From the NCBI GenBank assembly GCA_002709225.1, contig PAQH01000010.1:35636-99635 (forward strand): a stretch of DNA of 64,000 nt, in the 5' to 3' direction. Made by a program: the position numbers and the translations under genes. The notes below the pieces were generated by a model that worked only from the letters and a program-made list of their open reading frames with translations, ran no database searches and was not told the DNA's origin. Shown piece by piece: positions 44,621 through 53,180 of this stretch (position 1 is the stretch's first letter; each line of letters starts with the position of its first letter). The stretch is from Planctomycetaceae bacterium. Lineage in GTDB: Bacteria; Planctomycetota; Planctomycetia; Pirellulales; Pirellulaceae.

Positions 44621-44737
44621 CCCACCAACCGCGCAAGTCCTGTATTGAAGGTATGTTGCACTCACTGACAACGCCCCGCCCCGGACCTCGGCCGTTCCCA
44701 CTGAGCTAAACGCGTTTCCGGTGGAGGAAACTCGGAT

Positions 44738-45232
44738 ATGAAATGCCAGCAATGCGAAAAGCCAGCGACGATTCATATCACGGAAATCACCGGACCGGAA
44801 CTGGACGAACTTCACTTGTGCGAAGACTGCGGCAAGATTTACTTGTCACAGCAAGAACCTGTGAGTGACTCCACCATGAGCCCACAGTTCAAACTGATCG
44901 AAGATGCCGATGAACTGGCAGCCCTACAACAGCAGGTTTGCGAAATCTGTGGGAGCAGTTTCTATGAGTTTCGCCACTCAGGGCGGCTGGGATGTCCTCA
45001 TGATTACGTCTGCTTTGAAGCCGAGCTGGAACCGCTGATTGTGAACATCCATGCGGCCACGGAGCACGTTGGGAAACGCCCCAAACGGGGCGTCAATAGT
45101 TCCGAGCAACAAGCCCACCTGGCACGTATGCGGCAAGAAATGAAGGAAGCGATCGAACGTGAAGATTATGAAACAGCGTCCTCACTGAGAGATCAGATCC
45201 AAGAGCTTGAAAAACAGCGCAAACCCTCGTAA
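44738..45232 (+). CDS. mcsA: McsA-like zinc-finger activator of McsB
   Basis: 164 residues. Two pairs of Cys motifs in the first part, CQQCEKPATIHITEI ... LCEDCG and CEICGSSFYEF ... GCPHDY, bind zinc; the C-terminal helix pair MRQEMKEAIEREDYETASSL, RDQIQELEKQ is the UvrB/UvrC-type motif. This is the McsA layout. McsA activates the arginine kinase McsB, encoded 20 bases downstream on the same strand. In Firmicutes these sit with ctsR and clpC; neither is here. GGAGG precedes the ATG. Confidence 0.92.
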   Translation: MKCQQCEKPATIHITEITGPELDELHLCEDCGKIYLSQQEPVSDSTMSPQFKLIEDADELAALQQQVCEICGSSFYEFRHSGRLGCPHDYVCFEAELEPLIVNIHAATEHVGKRPKRGVNSSEQQAHLARMRQEMKEAIEREDYETASSLRDQIQELEKQRKPS

Positions 45233-45252
45233 ATGGGAGAGGGGCGGCCATC

Positions 45253-46329
45253 GTGAAACTGGAAGAACTCGCACGACAAAGTAGTGAATGGCTGCGAGGC
45301 TCCGGACCCGAATCCGACATTGTTATCAGTTGCCGTATTCGCCTGGCCCGTAACCTGGCCAATCACCCATTCATCCGCAGGTGCTCAGACTCCGATCTGG
45401 CAGCCATCGAGCGGACGCTGTACGAAACCCTGCAGTCTGAACCAAAACTACGGGATGTCGGGTACGTAAACCTCAAGATGTTGTCGGAAATTGATCGCCA
45501 GTTTCTCGTCGAACGGCAATTAATCAGCCGCGAGCATGCGGATAGCAACGGAGCGCGAGCGGTAGCAATTCATCCGGAAGAGAAGTTCAGTCTGATGATT
45601 AATGAAGAAGATCATCTGCGCATTCAAGTCATGAACAGTGGCCTGGATTTAGATGCCACCTGGAAACAAACTGACGCCATTGATGACGTGGTCGAAGAAC
45701 ATCTGTGCTACGCCTTCCATCAACGTCTCGGTTACTTGACCGCCTGTCCCACAAATGTCGGGACGGGCATGCGAGTCAGCGTCATGTTCCACCTGCCCGC
45801 ACTCGTGCTGACGCAACAAATCGACAAAGTCTTCCGCAGTTTACAGAAGATGAATCTGGCGGTACGCGGACTGTACGGCGAAGGCTCGCGTGCCATGGGT
45901 GATTTTTATCAAATCAGTAACCAAATCACACTTGGTCGGAGTGAAAAAGATCTGATCCAACAGGTTGCCGATGTCGTACCCCAAATCATCGACTACGAAC
46001 GTAGAGCACGTGACTTCCTGGTTCATGAAAATCAACAGGACCTCCACGACCGTGTCAGCCGTGCCTACGGGCTCCTCTGCTCAGCTCAGACAATCAGCAG
46101 CGAAGAGACCATGGAACTTCTCTCCAGTGTCCGCATGGGGGTCAATTTGGGGCTGATCGAAAACCTCAAGATTCCCACCATTAACAAGCTCTTCATCCAC
46201 ACCCAACCGGCCCACTTGCAAAAACTACGCGGCACCGAACTGGACACGGCAAATCGTAATATTGAACGTGCGCATTACCTGCAACGACATCTCCAGCAGG
46301 ATGGTGCCGACGCCGCTGAAAACAACTGA
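45253..46329 (+). CDS. mcsB: Protein arginine kinase McsB
   Basis: McsB phosphorylates arginine side chains, tagging proteins for ClpCP. 358 residues of the phosphagen-kinase fold: nucleotide-binding IVISCRIRLARNLANHPF, the catalytic Cys165 in CPTNVGTGMRVSVMFHLPAL, and GLYGEGSRAMGDFYQISNQI, TLGRSEKDLIQQV. All catalytic landmarks are intact, so it should be active. GTG start with GGAGAGGGG upstream; 20 bases behind mcsA. Neither clpC nor clpP lies nearby, so any protease partner is elsewhere in the genome. Confidence 0.95.
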   Translation: MKLEELARQSSEWLRGSGPESDIVISCRIRLARNLANHPFIRRCSDSDLAAIERTLYETLQSEPKLRDVGYVNLKMLSEIDRQFLVERQLISREHADSNGARAVAIHPEEKFSLMINEEDHLRIQVMNSGLDLDATWKQTDAIDDVVEEHLCYAFHQRLGYLTACPTNVGTGMRVSVMFHLPALVLTQQIDKVFRSLQKMNLAVRGLYGEGSRAMGDFYQISNQITLGRSEKDLIQQVADVVPQIIDYERRARDFLVHENQQDLHDRVSRAYGLLCSAQTISSEETMELLSSVRMGVNLGLIENLKIPTINKLFIHTQPAHLQKLRGTELDTANRNIERAHYLQRHLQQDGADAAENN

Positions 46330-46380
46330 CCGCGGCGCTGCGTGGACCTTGCCAGACCAAGTTAATACAAGCCGAGCCAT

Positions 46381-46812
46381 TCATTCCGCGCCCGGAAGTG
46401 CAAAGGCACCCTGCCGCCAGGCATCAAGAAACTCTCGATTGCTAGAAAGCAAATCAGGCAGCGCAAGAATTTCCGCCAGTGTCAACCAGTAGACGGCTGC
46501 CACCTCGTAGGGATTCGCGTTAATCCGCGAGGACGCGGGCACGGAAACCAGCCACCAGGCTAGTTCCACGCCCCACGAGGTTGTACTTTCCCAGAGCCTG
46601 CCAACCGGCTCGGCCTGCACTCCCAGTTCTTCGGCCACTTCACGACACACCGCCTCGGATTCACTTTCTCCAGGCTCAATGCCTCCCCCTGCAAAGCAGC
46701 AGGTCCCAGGCGCCTCGACGGTAGCCGCTCGGCGAATCACAAGCCACTTCTGGTCACGTCTGATCAAGGCGATCACGCCCGCACGGCGGCCTGTCTGGGA
46801 GCTGGTCGGCAT
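46381..46812 (-). CDS. Nudix hydrolase
   Basis: 143 residues from ATG 46812, with AAAGGTGGG upstream; the frame opens 16 codons earlier at a TTG. The Nudix box is complete: GGGIEPGESESEAVCREVAE followed by ELGV, with the metal-binding Glu residues. Hydrolyses a nucleoside diphosphate linked to some X; the substrate cannot be told. Convergent with mcsB and divergent from the radical SAM gene. Confidence 0.92.
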   Translation of the reverse strand: MPTSSQTGRRAGVIALIRRDQKWLVIRRAATVEAPGTCCFAGGGIEPGESESEAVCREVAEELGVQAEPVGRLWESTTSWGVELAWWLVSVPASSRINANPYEVAAVYWLTLAEILALPDLLSSNREFLDAWRQGAFALPGAE

Positions 46813-46970
46813 ATATTCCCACCTTTCTTCACGAACAAGCTCATCCGGTGCTAGAGTCAACTGGTTGCCGTCTGATAAGATACGTCAAGACACGACCGTC
46901 TCGCGACCGGGCGTAGTTGATACGCCACTGAATAGGATTCTGACTGAAGTTAGGCGACACGACAAAACAG

Positions 46971-46996
46971 AGTGAACGATCGGACGGTCGTTCACT
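46971..46996. promoter_or_regulatory. 26-bp palindrome, TetR-type operator candidate
   Basis: AGTGAACGA (46971-46979) and TCGTTCACT (46988-46996) are perfect inverted arms around eight bases. Arms of the form TGAACG...CGTTCA resemble TetR-family operators. It lies 30 bases before the radical SAM start and between divergent genes. No TetR gene is in the window. Confidence 0.5.
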
Positions 46997-47026
46997 GGAA
47001 TACGAGTTTGCCAAGCGAGTGAGAGC

Positions 47027-48301
47027 ATGTACCTGCGACTGGCCAAACGACTCCTTCTTGAAACCGACAAACGCCTGCTCTGGAAGCTTTTCTGGAACAT
47101 GGGCGTGAAGGGCGTGCGGGCTGTTCAGAAACACAAACGCCGCCTGAAACACGGAGAGTTCTTCCCCCCGTACTTGTATATTTCAATCATCAACAGCTGC
47201 AACCTGCGCTGCCAGGGATGCTGGGTCGATGTCGCTGCCAAGCAGCAGACAATTGACGTCGACGCGATGAATCGCATGCTCAATGAAGCAAAGGCCATGG
47301 GCAACTCGTTCTTCGGACTGCTCGGGGGCGAGCCCTTTATGCACAATGACCTTTTCGAGATTCTCGAAGCACACCCCGACGCTTATTTCCAGATTTTCAC
47401 AAACGGGCATTTCATCACCGACGAAACCGCAAAACGCTTGAAGAAACTCGGCAACGCCACGCCGCTAATCAGCATTGAAGGAACCGAAATCATTAGCGAC
47501 GAGCGCCGTGGCCGCGATGGCGTATTCAGTCAGTCGCTGGAGGGCCTGCAAAACTGCCTGAAAAACAATTTACTCACCGGCGTTTGCACGAGTCTATGCC
47601 AATCCAATTTCACCGATCTGCTGACCGATGAGTGGGTTGATCGCCTGGTCGAGATGGGCGTCATGTACTGCTGGTTCCACATCTACCGACCTGTCGGTCC
47701 GGATGCCTGCGCCGACCTGTCGCTGACTCCTGAGCAGCAGACCCAAGCCCGTGAATTTGTTGTCAACACGCGAGTGAATAAACCGATTATCGTGATCGAC
47801 GCTTATTACGATGCGGATGGCAAAGCACTCTGCCCTATGACCACAGGATTCACGCACCATATTAATCCCTGGGGCGACATCGAACCTTGCCCAATCATTC
47901 AATTCGCAACCGATTCGATTCATGAAGAACGACCTCTCCGCGAGGTGTTTAACGAATCCTCCTTCCTGCGCGACTTCCGTGAAACAGCGGCGACTCACAC
48001 GCGTGGGTGCATTGCGTTAGAACGTCCTGATTTGATGCAACAACTAGTGGAAAAACATAGCGCGAAGGACTCGACTGCCAGAAACACGATGCTGCATGAA
48101 TTGGACGCAATGCAGAGCCGCCCCTCACAGTACCACCCAGGAACTGAAATTCCGGAACGCAGTCTTGCCTACCGCCTGGCCAAGAAGTTTGCCTACCATG
48201 ACTATGGGGCATACACACACACGTTCAACCCAGACAACTGGCAAGATCCGGACAAGGCCGACGCCGCAGTTCCAACAAGCGCAACACAGGCAAAACTCTG
48301 A
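47027..48301 (+). CDS. Radical SAM protein with SPASM-like C-terminus
   Basis: 424 residues. The SAM/4Fe-4S motif C-x3-C-x2-C is CNLRCQGC (Cys58, Cys62, Cys65), followed by the barrel motif LLGGEPFMHNDLFEIL and SIEGTEIISDERRGRDGVFS. Near the C-terminus CPMTTGFTHHINPWGDIEPC ends with further Cys residues, which looks like an auxiliary-cluster (SPASM-type) domain. An N-terminal ~45-residue basic extension precedes the barrel. Target unknown: no peptide precursor gene adjoins it. A TetR-type palindrome is 30 bases upstream, suggesting regulated expression. Confidence 0.9.
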   Translation: MYLRLAKRLLLETDKRLLWKLFWNMGVKGVRAVQKHKRRLKHGEFFPPYLYISIINSCNLRCQGCWVDVAAKQQTIDVDAMNRMLNEAKAMGNSFFGLLGGEPFMHNDLFEILEAHPDAYFQIFTNGHFITDETAKRLKKLGNATPLISIEGTEIISDERRGRDGVFSQSLEGLQNCLKNNLLTGVCTSLCQSNFTDLLTDEWVDRLVEMGVMYCWFHIYRPVGPDACADLSLTPEQQTQAREFVVNTRVNKPIIVIDAYYDADGKALCPMTTGFTHHINPWGDIEPCPIIQFATDSIHEERPLREVFNESSFLRDFRETAATHTRGCIALERPDLMQQLVEKHSAKDSTARNTMLHELDAMQSRPSQYHPGTEIPERSLAYRLAKKFAYHDYGAYTHTFNPDNWQDPDKADAAVPTSATQAKL

Positions 48302-48358
48302 CCTGGCAAACCCGACTTTTCCTGGCTCTGTTCCGCACCGCCGCTCCTTCGGTACGAT

Positions 48359-49492
48359 ATGTCACTGGCCGCATTACCAAACGCCCTGGCCCCGATCGCC
48401 AAACGCTTCTCCAGCGATCGACAGCAGCGACAACAACGGCGGCATTTGGATAACTCCGACTTTGTAGAACTGTCGGCGGCGGGATTCACACGAATGGCGG
48501 TTCCGATTTCCCATGGCGGTTTCTGGGAATCTCTACCGACCGCGACGCGCCCAATCTGCCTAGCGTTGCGGACTCTGGCTAGGGGAGATTCCTCAGTCGC
48601 CCTAGTTAGCGCCATGCACCCTGCCGTCCTCTCCTATTGGCTGGCAGCGTGCGAAACAACTCCAACCGACCCGCACTGGGTCGCACAAGTGAAGAGTGTC
48701 TTTCAAAGCGCCAACGAAGGCCACTGGTGGGGTACGCTGACTTCCGAACCCGGCAGTGGAGGTGACGTGCTACAAAGCAAGACACGGGCCCAACCTAGCT
48801 CCGCACCTACCGACTACCAACTCACCGGAATCAAGCACTTTGGCAGTGGTAGCGGGATCATGACGTACATGGTCACCGCAGCTTTGGCAGACAATGATGT
48901 TGAACCCGACTGGTTTTTCATTGACATGCGCAACCGGGCCTGGGATGGCTCTGACGGGTTGCGAATGGTCGCCGAATGGGACGGACAAGGAATGACCGCG
49001 ACCCAAAGCCATGCATTTGAAATGAAAGAACTCCCCGCCACACGGATTGCCTGGCCTGGCCACCTGCTGGACATCGTCAGCCGTACTGGAGGCTTCATCG
49101 GCTGTCTGTTCACCTCCGTCATTGTCGGAATTGTCGACGCCGCCATTCAAACAGCCGACAAGCAACTACGCCAACGTCCGGCGACGGCTTTTCAAACTGT
49201 CGAATGGACTCGCGCACAAAGTGATGTATGGTTACTTGAGCAGGCCTACGAAGGTATGCTGCGCGCTGTAGAAAGTCAGACGGATGCAAGACACGAAGTA
49301 TTGCTCGGCAAGACGGCAATTGCCGAACTTGCCGAAGGTATCATGACGCGTATTTGCCGCATTTGTGGTGGCAGCACGTATTCCCGTCGCTCTCCATTTG
49401 GATTCTGGTTTGAAGATGTGAGAGCCCTCGGATTTCTGCGGCCACCGTGGCCTTTGGCGTACGAAACGCTCTCGCGGCCTCTATTGGACTGA
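48359..49492 (+). CDS. Acyl-CoA dehydrogenase-fold flavoprotein, catalytic Glu not evident
   Basis: 377 residues with the acyl-CoA dehydrogenase layout: helical N-terminal domain (ICLALRTLARGDSSVALVSA), beta domain starting WWGTLTSEPGSGGDVLQSKT with LTGIKHFGSGSG, and a helical C-terminal domain (IVDAAIQTADKQLRQRPATA). Near the end, where dehydrogenases carry YEGTNxIQR with the base Glu, it reads MTRICRICGGSTYSRRSPFG, closer to the DszC/HpaB-like monooxygenase branch. So it may be a flavin-dependent oxygenase and not a dehydrogenase. Its stop overlaps the next start (TGATG), coupling it to an Fe-S protein. Confidence 0.85.
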   Translation: MSLAALPNALAPIAKRFSSDRQQRQQRRHLDNSDFVELSAAGFTRMAVPISHGGFWESLPTATRPICLALRTLARGDSSVALVSAMHPAVLSYWLAACETTPTDPHWVAQVKSVFQSANEGHWWGTLTSEPGSGGDVLQSKTRAQPSSAPTDYQLTGIKHFGSGSGIMTYMVTAALADNDVEPDWFFIDMRNRAWDGSDGLRMVAEWDGQGMTATQSHAFEMKELPATRIAWPGHLLDIVSRTGGFIGCLFTSVIVGIVDAAIQTADKQLRQRPATAFQTVEWTRAQSDVWLLEQAYEGMLRAVESQTDARHEVLLGKTAIAELAEGIMTRICRICGGSTYSRRSPFGFWFEDVRALGFLRPPWPLAYETLSRPLLD

Positions 49493-49998
49493 TGTTGGAA
49501 GCGACGGACTTTAGACATCTACCTCGCACGCATCCCACAGCCACTATGAACAAAGCGTTTGTCCGCGAACCAGAATTCGATGGCCGGGGCTATTGCCCGC
49601 GGTGCGGGGCGCTCGGAGTCGAAGTGGCTGGAGAAACACTCGACAGTCATATTTTGCCCACAGCCCGGCAGCGCATTGGGGATGCAGCCTGGTTCTGCAG
49701 CTTTGCCAGATGCGACGTGGCATATTTCACATTGCTGGAAACCGTGGTCACGGTCGACGATCTGCATGCCCCCGTCTATCCGAAAGATCAACTGGCCCCG
49801 ATCTGCGCCTGCTTCGGGTTCGGCCGTGACGAGGTAGAAGCTGACGTTCAAGATGGCAGCCCAAAACGCATTCGAGCGTTACTCCAGCAAACCGACTCTC
49901 CGCAAGCCGACTGTCGCCGCCAGTCGGCTGACGGTAAATGTTGTCGCGGCGCAGTACAACGGCTGTACCTACAACTGACCGGTCAAACGGAACAATAA
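49492..49998 (+). CDS. CopZ-N-terminal-type zinc and [2Fe-2S] protein
   Basis: 168 residues from the overlapping ATG 49492; an ATG at 49546 (MNKAFVREPEF) is the alternative. Cys positions match the N-terminal domain of archaeal CopZ: YCPRCG and WFCSFARCDVAYF for zinc, then ICACFGFGRDEVEADV and GKCCRGAV for a [2Fe-2S] cluster. The copper-binding HMA domain found in CopZ is absent. The DGSPKRIRALLQQ helix and C-terminal QRLYLQLTG also fit. It could be an electron donor or metal chaperone; coupling to the flavoprotein upstream suggests electron transfer, which is inference. The stop lies in a 12-bp duplication. Confidence 0.85.
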   Translation: MLEATDFRHLPRTHPTATMNKAFVREPEFDGRGYCPRCGALGVEVAGETLDSHILPTARQRIGDAAWFCSFARCDVAYFTLLETVVTVDDLHAPVYPKDQLAPICACFGFGRDEVEADVQDGSPKRIRALLQQTDSPQADCRRQSADGKCCRGAVQRLYLQLTGQTEQ

Positions 49999-50017
49999 CG
50001 CCCCCAATAACGCCCCC
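49994..50017. repeat. Tandem duplication, 12 bp x 2, across a stop codon
   Basis: AATAACGCCCCC is exactly doubled. The first copy includes the TAA stop of the [2Fe-2S] protein. Confidence 0.95.
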
Positions 50018-50217
50018 AACAACACAATCCGAGTGTCCGGAGGTCTGTGACCAACGCTCCAGAAAGCCACCGCGGATCTGGTTTTACACAACTATTACCC
50101 GAAGATGCCTCGCAGGCGTATTCCCGTAACACCTATATGACATAGGATGTGTCGCTGGATTCGGGGTCCCTTAGTCGTGGACTCTCCGTTCAAAAACAAA
50201 TTAAGGTAGCTACCTGG

Positions 50218-51255
50218 ATGAGTATCACCACGGAATCCTCTCGCGAACCAACGCCATCGCAAGTTTCCCCGCACCCGGCTGCGGACGATAATACCGCAGG
50301 GTCGCGCGGCCTGCTTCAGCCTCGCTCCGTATTCAATAAGATCGAAAGCGACCCAGAGCCGCTCGTTTCATCACCGCTGTCGGAAAAAATAATGATTACC
50401 TTCGTGGTGGTCGTGCCCCTACTGGCCTGTGCCTACGGCGGGTCTTTGCTTTGGCAGCAGGGCTGGATGTCACCGCTGGATCTCAGCCTGCTGGTCGTGG
50501 GCTGGTACCTGACTGGGCTGGGAATTACCGTTGGCTTTCATCGCCTACTGGCACACCGTTCTTTTGAGACCACGCGGCCCGTACGTTACTTCTGGATGAG
50601 CCTGGGTTCCCTGGCCGTTCAAGGTTCACCCCTCATGTGGTGCGCTGTACACCGCCGGCATCATCAATGTAGCGACAAGCCAGGTGACCCTCACTCACCT
50701 CACCTCCATGACGGCGGCGTTTGGCAGATTATCCGCGGTTTCTTGCACTCGCATACTGGATGGCTGTATTCACCTTACTGGTCGGATCCGAGTCTGAAAA
50801 AATTTATTCCAGACCTGATGTCGGACAAACCCGCGGTGGTCATCGACCGCTTCTATTACCTTTGGGTTCTTACCAGCCTGACCATACCGGCGTTGATCGG
50901 CGGCCTGGTGACGTGGTCCTGGCAGGGCGCGGGAACCGCTTTCCTATGGGGTGGGCTGATCCGCGTCTGTGTGACACATCACATCACATGGTCGATTAAC
51001 TCCGTCTGCCACGTCTTCGGCAAACAGGACTACAAGGCCGGTGATGCCTCACGTAACAATGTCGTCTTTGGCTTCCTGGCCCACGGAGAAGGCTGGCACA
51101 ACAATCATCACGCCTTTCCCAATTCGGCACGACACGGTCTAAAGTGGTGGCAATTTGACCTCAGCTGGGTGCTCATCAGATTGATGGAACGCTTGCGCGT
51201 CGCCTGGGATGTCAAAGTGCCCGCTGAAAACATGCTGTCTGGCAGACGTTTGTAG
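50218..51255 (+). CDS. Membrane fatty acid desaturase (acyl-CoA delta-9 type)
   Basis: 345 residues from ATG 50218 (AAGGTAG upstream); longer frame before it has no support. Three histidine boxes of the di-iron membrane desaturases: HRLLAH (108-113), HRRHH (145-149) and HNNHH (294-298). Several membrane segments separate them (FVVVVPLLACAYGGSLLW, LLVVGWYLTGLGITVGF, LTIPALIGGLVTW). The order and the GEGWHNNHH spacing match stearoyl-type delta-9 desaturases that introduce a double bond into saturated acyl chains. Likely adjusts membrane fluidity; it needs an electron donor not encoded adjacent. Confidence 0.93.
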   Translation: MSITTESSREPTPSQVSPHPAADDNTAGSRGLLQPRSVFNKIESDPEPLVSSPLSEKIMITFVVVVPLLACAYGGSLLWQQGWMSPLDLSLLVVGWYLTGLGITVGFHRLLAHRSFETTRPVRYFWMSLGSLAVQGSPLMWCAVHRRHHQCSDKPGDPHSPHLHDGGVWQIIRGFLHSHTGWLYSPYWSDPSLKKFIPDLMSDKPAVVIDRFYYLWVLTSLTIPALIGGLVTWSWQGAGTAFLWGGLIRVCVTHHITWSINSVCHVFGKQDYKAGDASRNNVVFGFLAHGEGWHNNHHAFPNSARHGLKWWQFDLSWVLIRLMERLRVAWDVKVPAENMLSGRRL

Positions 51256-51310
51256 ACGACACTGATCTGTCCTTATGACCAACGAGGACCAGACAAAACG
51301 GTTTGCGAGG

Positions 51311-53008
51311 TCAGCGGAGTGCTTCCAGCCTGTTCCTCAAGCGTGGCTCACGCAGGTCATACAGCAAAATCGAATAACCGGCTCGTGCCGTCGGGTTCAA
51401 TCCAGTCAGCGCGCGCATGGGTCCCGCTAGCGGATAGAGACCCGAAAGGTGGTTCGCCGAAACGGCCAGGCCATCACATTCAAGCAACTGCGTTACGGAA
51501 AGTCGCGTAACTTCCTCGGCGCGGATTCCGTAATCGGCAGGCTCCGCCGTACCAAAATAGGCGAGCGCGACTCTCTCGTAACCGCGCCGGGCAATCGCAC
51601 TGCGTAGCTCCGGAAGATCCTGGCCCCAATCCAAATTGGAATCACCCAATAGCTGCCGACCGATAGCCGGGCCACCAACGAGTGGCGAAAAATAGGCCAG
51701 GTAGTGTGGCGCGTTGGAAACACCACTCCACACTTGTATGCCCAGCAGACCGGCGAGCAGACAACGATGCCACAGCGTTCTCCGCCGCCACCAGAGAGCC
51801 GCCCTATCCACCGCGAGCAGTATCAGCAGAGGGTAAAGCAACAGCAAGTAACGGTGGCCAATCTGAATGCGACTGGTACCCATTAGCGCCAGATAAATCA
51901 GCAGTGCCAGCCACCAGACGCAGAGGGTCCTATCCGGGCAATTCCGCAAAACCGATGAGACGGCCTCTCCACCACGCCAACCAGACAGCCTCCGCCAGAT
52001 CGCGTGCAGACCAGCACCGGCAACCAACAGACCAAGCACAAGTTCGCTGGGTGTGCTTTTGAAAAACATCGCGCAGGGAAAATAATACCACCACCCGGCA
52101 AGTGAAACCTGGCCCATTAGGAACGCGCGGTGCCCAGCCCGGTTGTGCAAATACTGGGACAATACTCCTGCCAACGGTGCCGGGAGCTTCCAGGACTCCA
52201 ACCGGGCGAGCCAGTCCGGAACATGCGCCCCGTCGATTCCATCGATCTCGTTGAGCGTTACCACGTCAAATCCATGAAACATCCAGCTGGTTACCATACC
52301 GACCAATAACAGCAAGCCTCCTTCGACGACAACGCGCCTTCCCGCGAGCGGTAACCAACTCCCGACAAAACGCCCCGCAGCCCCCTGGGAGAGTCCCAGC
52401 AACAGCCCCCCCAGCGGAAACAAAAAAATCCCTGAATATTTCGCCGAGCAAGCCGCACCGCAGGCCACACCGGCAAGCATTACCCGCCCGGTCGACGGGT
52501 AATGCAACATCCCGCAAAACGCGAGCAGAGCAACTAAGGTCAGCAACACAAAACAAAGGTCAGCGCCAGCAATCGCTGTATGCGCGAGCATGGTTGGTGA
52601 AAATGCCAACACCCCTCCACCACACGTAGCGGCCCACAACCCCCTACGGCGAACAAGCCAGCCAAATACGAGCCAAACCGTTGCGACGCCAATAATCAGG
52701 GTATGAAGGCTCCGAGCGAATCGCACATACGCAGCGTCACCCAACTGGCTCTGCCAACGATCGGGGCGAGGCTGGCCTCCGTTGCCCAGAGCGGGTGTCA
52801 GCCAGGAAATCACGATCGGCAGCGGGGCGGTGCCCTTGCGGACCAGTTCGCGATCAAGAACTCCGTCGTGAACCGATTGCAGGGCGCAACTCAAATAGAA
52901 GGTCTCATCAAACGTCGCGCTCTTGCGACTCTGGAACCAGCGCGTCTGCAGACCGACTACAGCAGCCAGCACCAACGCAACCAGAACCACCGCGTGTCGA
53001 GTTCCCAT
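51311..53008 (-). CDS. GT-C membrane glycosyltransferase, ArnT/PMT-like
   Basis: About 565 residues from ATG 53008; the 48 codons before it are hydrophilic and unsupported. Around 11 membrane segments. The first large loop holds the acidic catalytic pattern SATFDETFYLSCALQSV, as in GT39/GT83 enzymes that use a lipid-linked sugar. Loops WLALLIYLALMGTSRIQIGHR and YLLLLYPLLILLAVDRAAL are typical. The C-terminus is a soluble domain ending in LREPRLRNRLEALR. Probably transfers a sugar to an envelope acceptor at the periplasmic face. A second such gene lies just upstream on the same strand. Confidence 0.88.
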   Translation of the reverse strand: MGTRHAVVLVALVLAAVVGLQTRWFQSRKSATFDETFYLSCALQSVHDGVLDRELVRKGTAPLPIVISWLTPALGNGGQPRPDRWQSQLGDAAYVRFARSLHTLIIGVATVWLVFGWLVRRRGLWAATCGGGVLAFSPTMLAHTAIAGADLCFVLLTLVALLAFCGMLHYPSTGRVMLAGVACGAACSAKYSGIFLFPLGGLLLGLSQGAAGRFVGSWLPLAGRRVVVEGGLLLLVGMVTSWMFHGFDVVTLNEIDGIDGAHVPDWLARLESWKLPAPLAGVLSQYLHNRAGHRAFLMGQVSLAGWWYYFPCAMFFKSTPSELVLGLLVAGAGLHAIWRRLSGWRGGEAVSSVLRNCPDRTLCVWWLALLIYLALMGTSRIQIGHRYLLLLYPLLILLAVDRAALWWRRRTLWHRCLLAGLLGIQVWSGVSNAPHYLAYFSPLVGGPAIGRQLLGDSNLDWGQDLPELRSAIARRGYERVALAYFGTAEPADYGIRAEEVTRLSVTQLLECDGLAVSANHLSGLYPLAGPMRALTGLNPTARAGYSILLYDLREPRLRNRLEALR

Positions 53009-53180
53009 CCAGTCGTTCAGAATCGCATCCTCTCCGTTCTTGTTGAGATCCTTCGGCAAGGGGCGTCGTCTCTCATCGCACACGAGCCGTTCAACGAGTA
53101 ACCACGGCGGATCGCACCGGGAAAAACAGCGCAGTGGTGCACCGCTGCGCACGAATCCTGGCTGCCTTCTCTATTTACTG

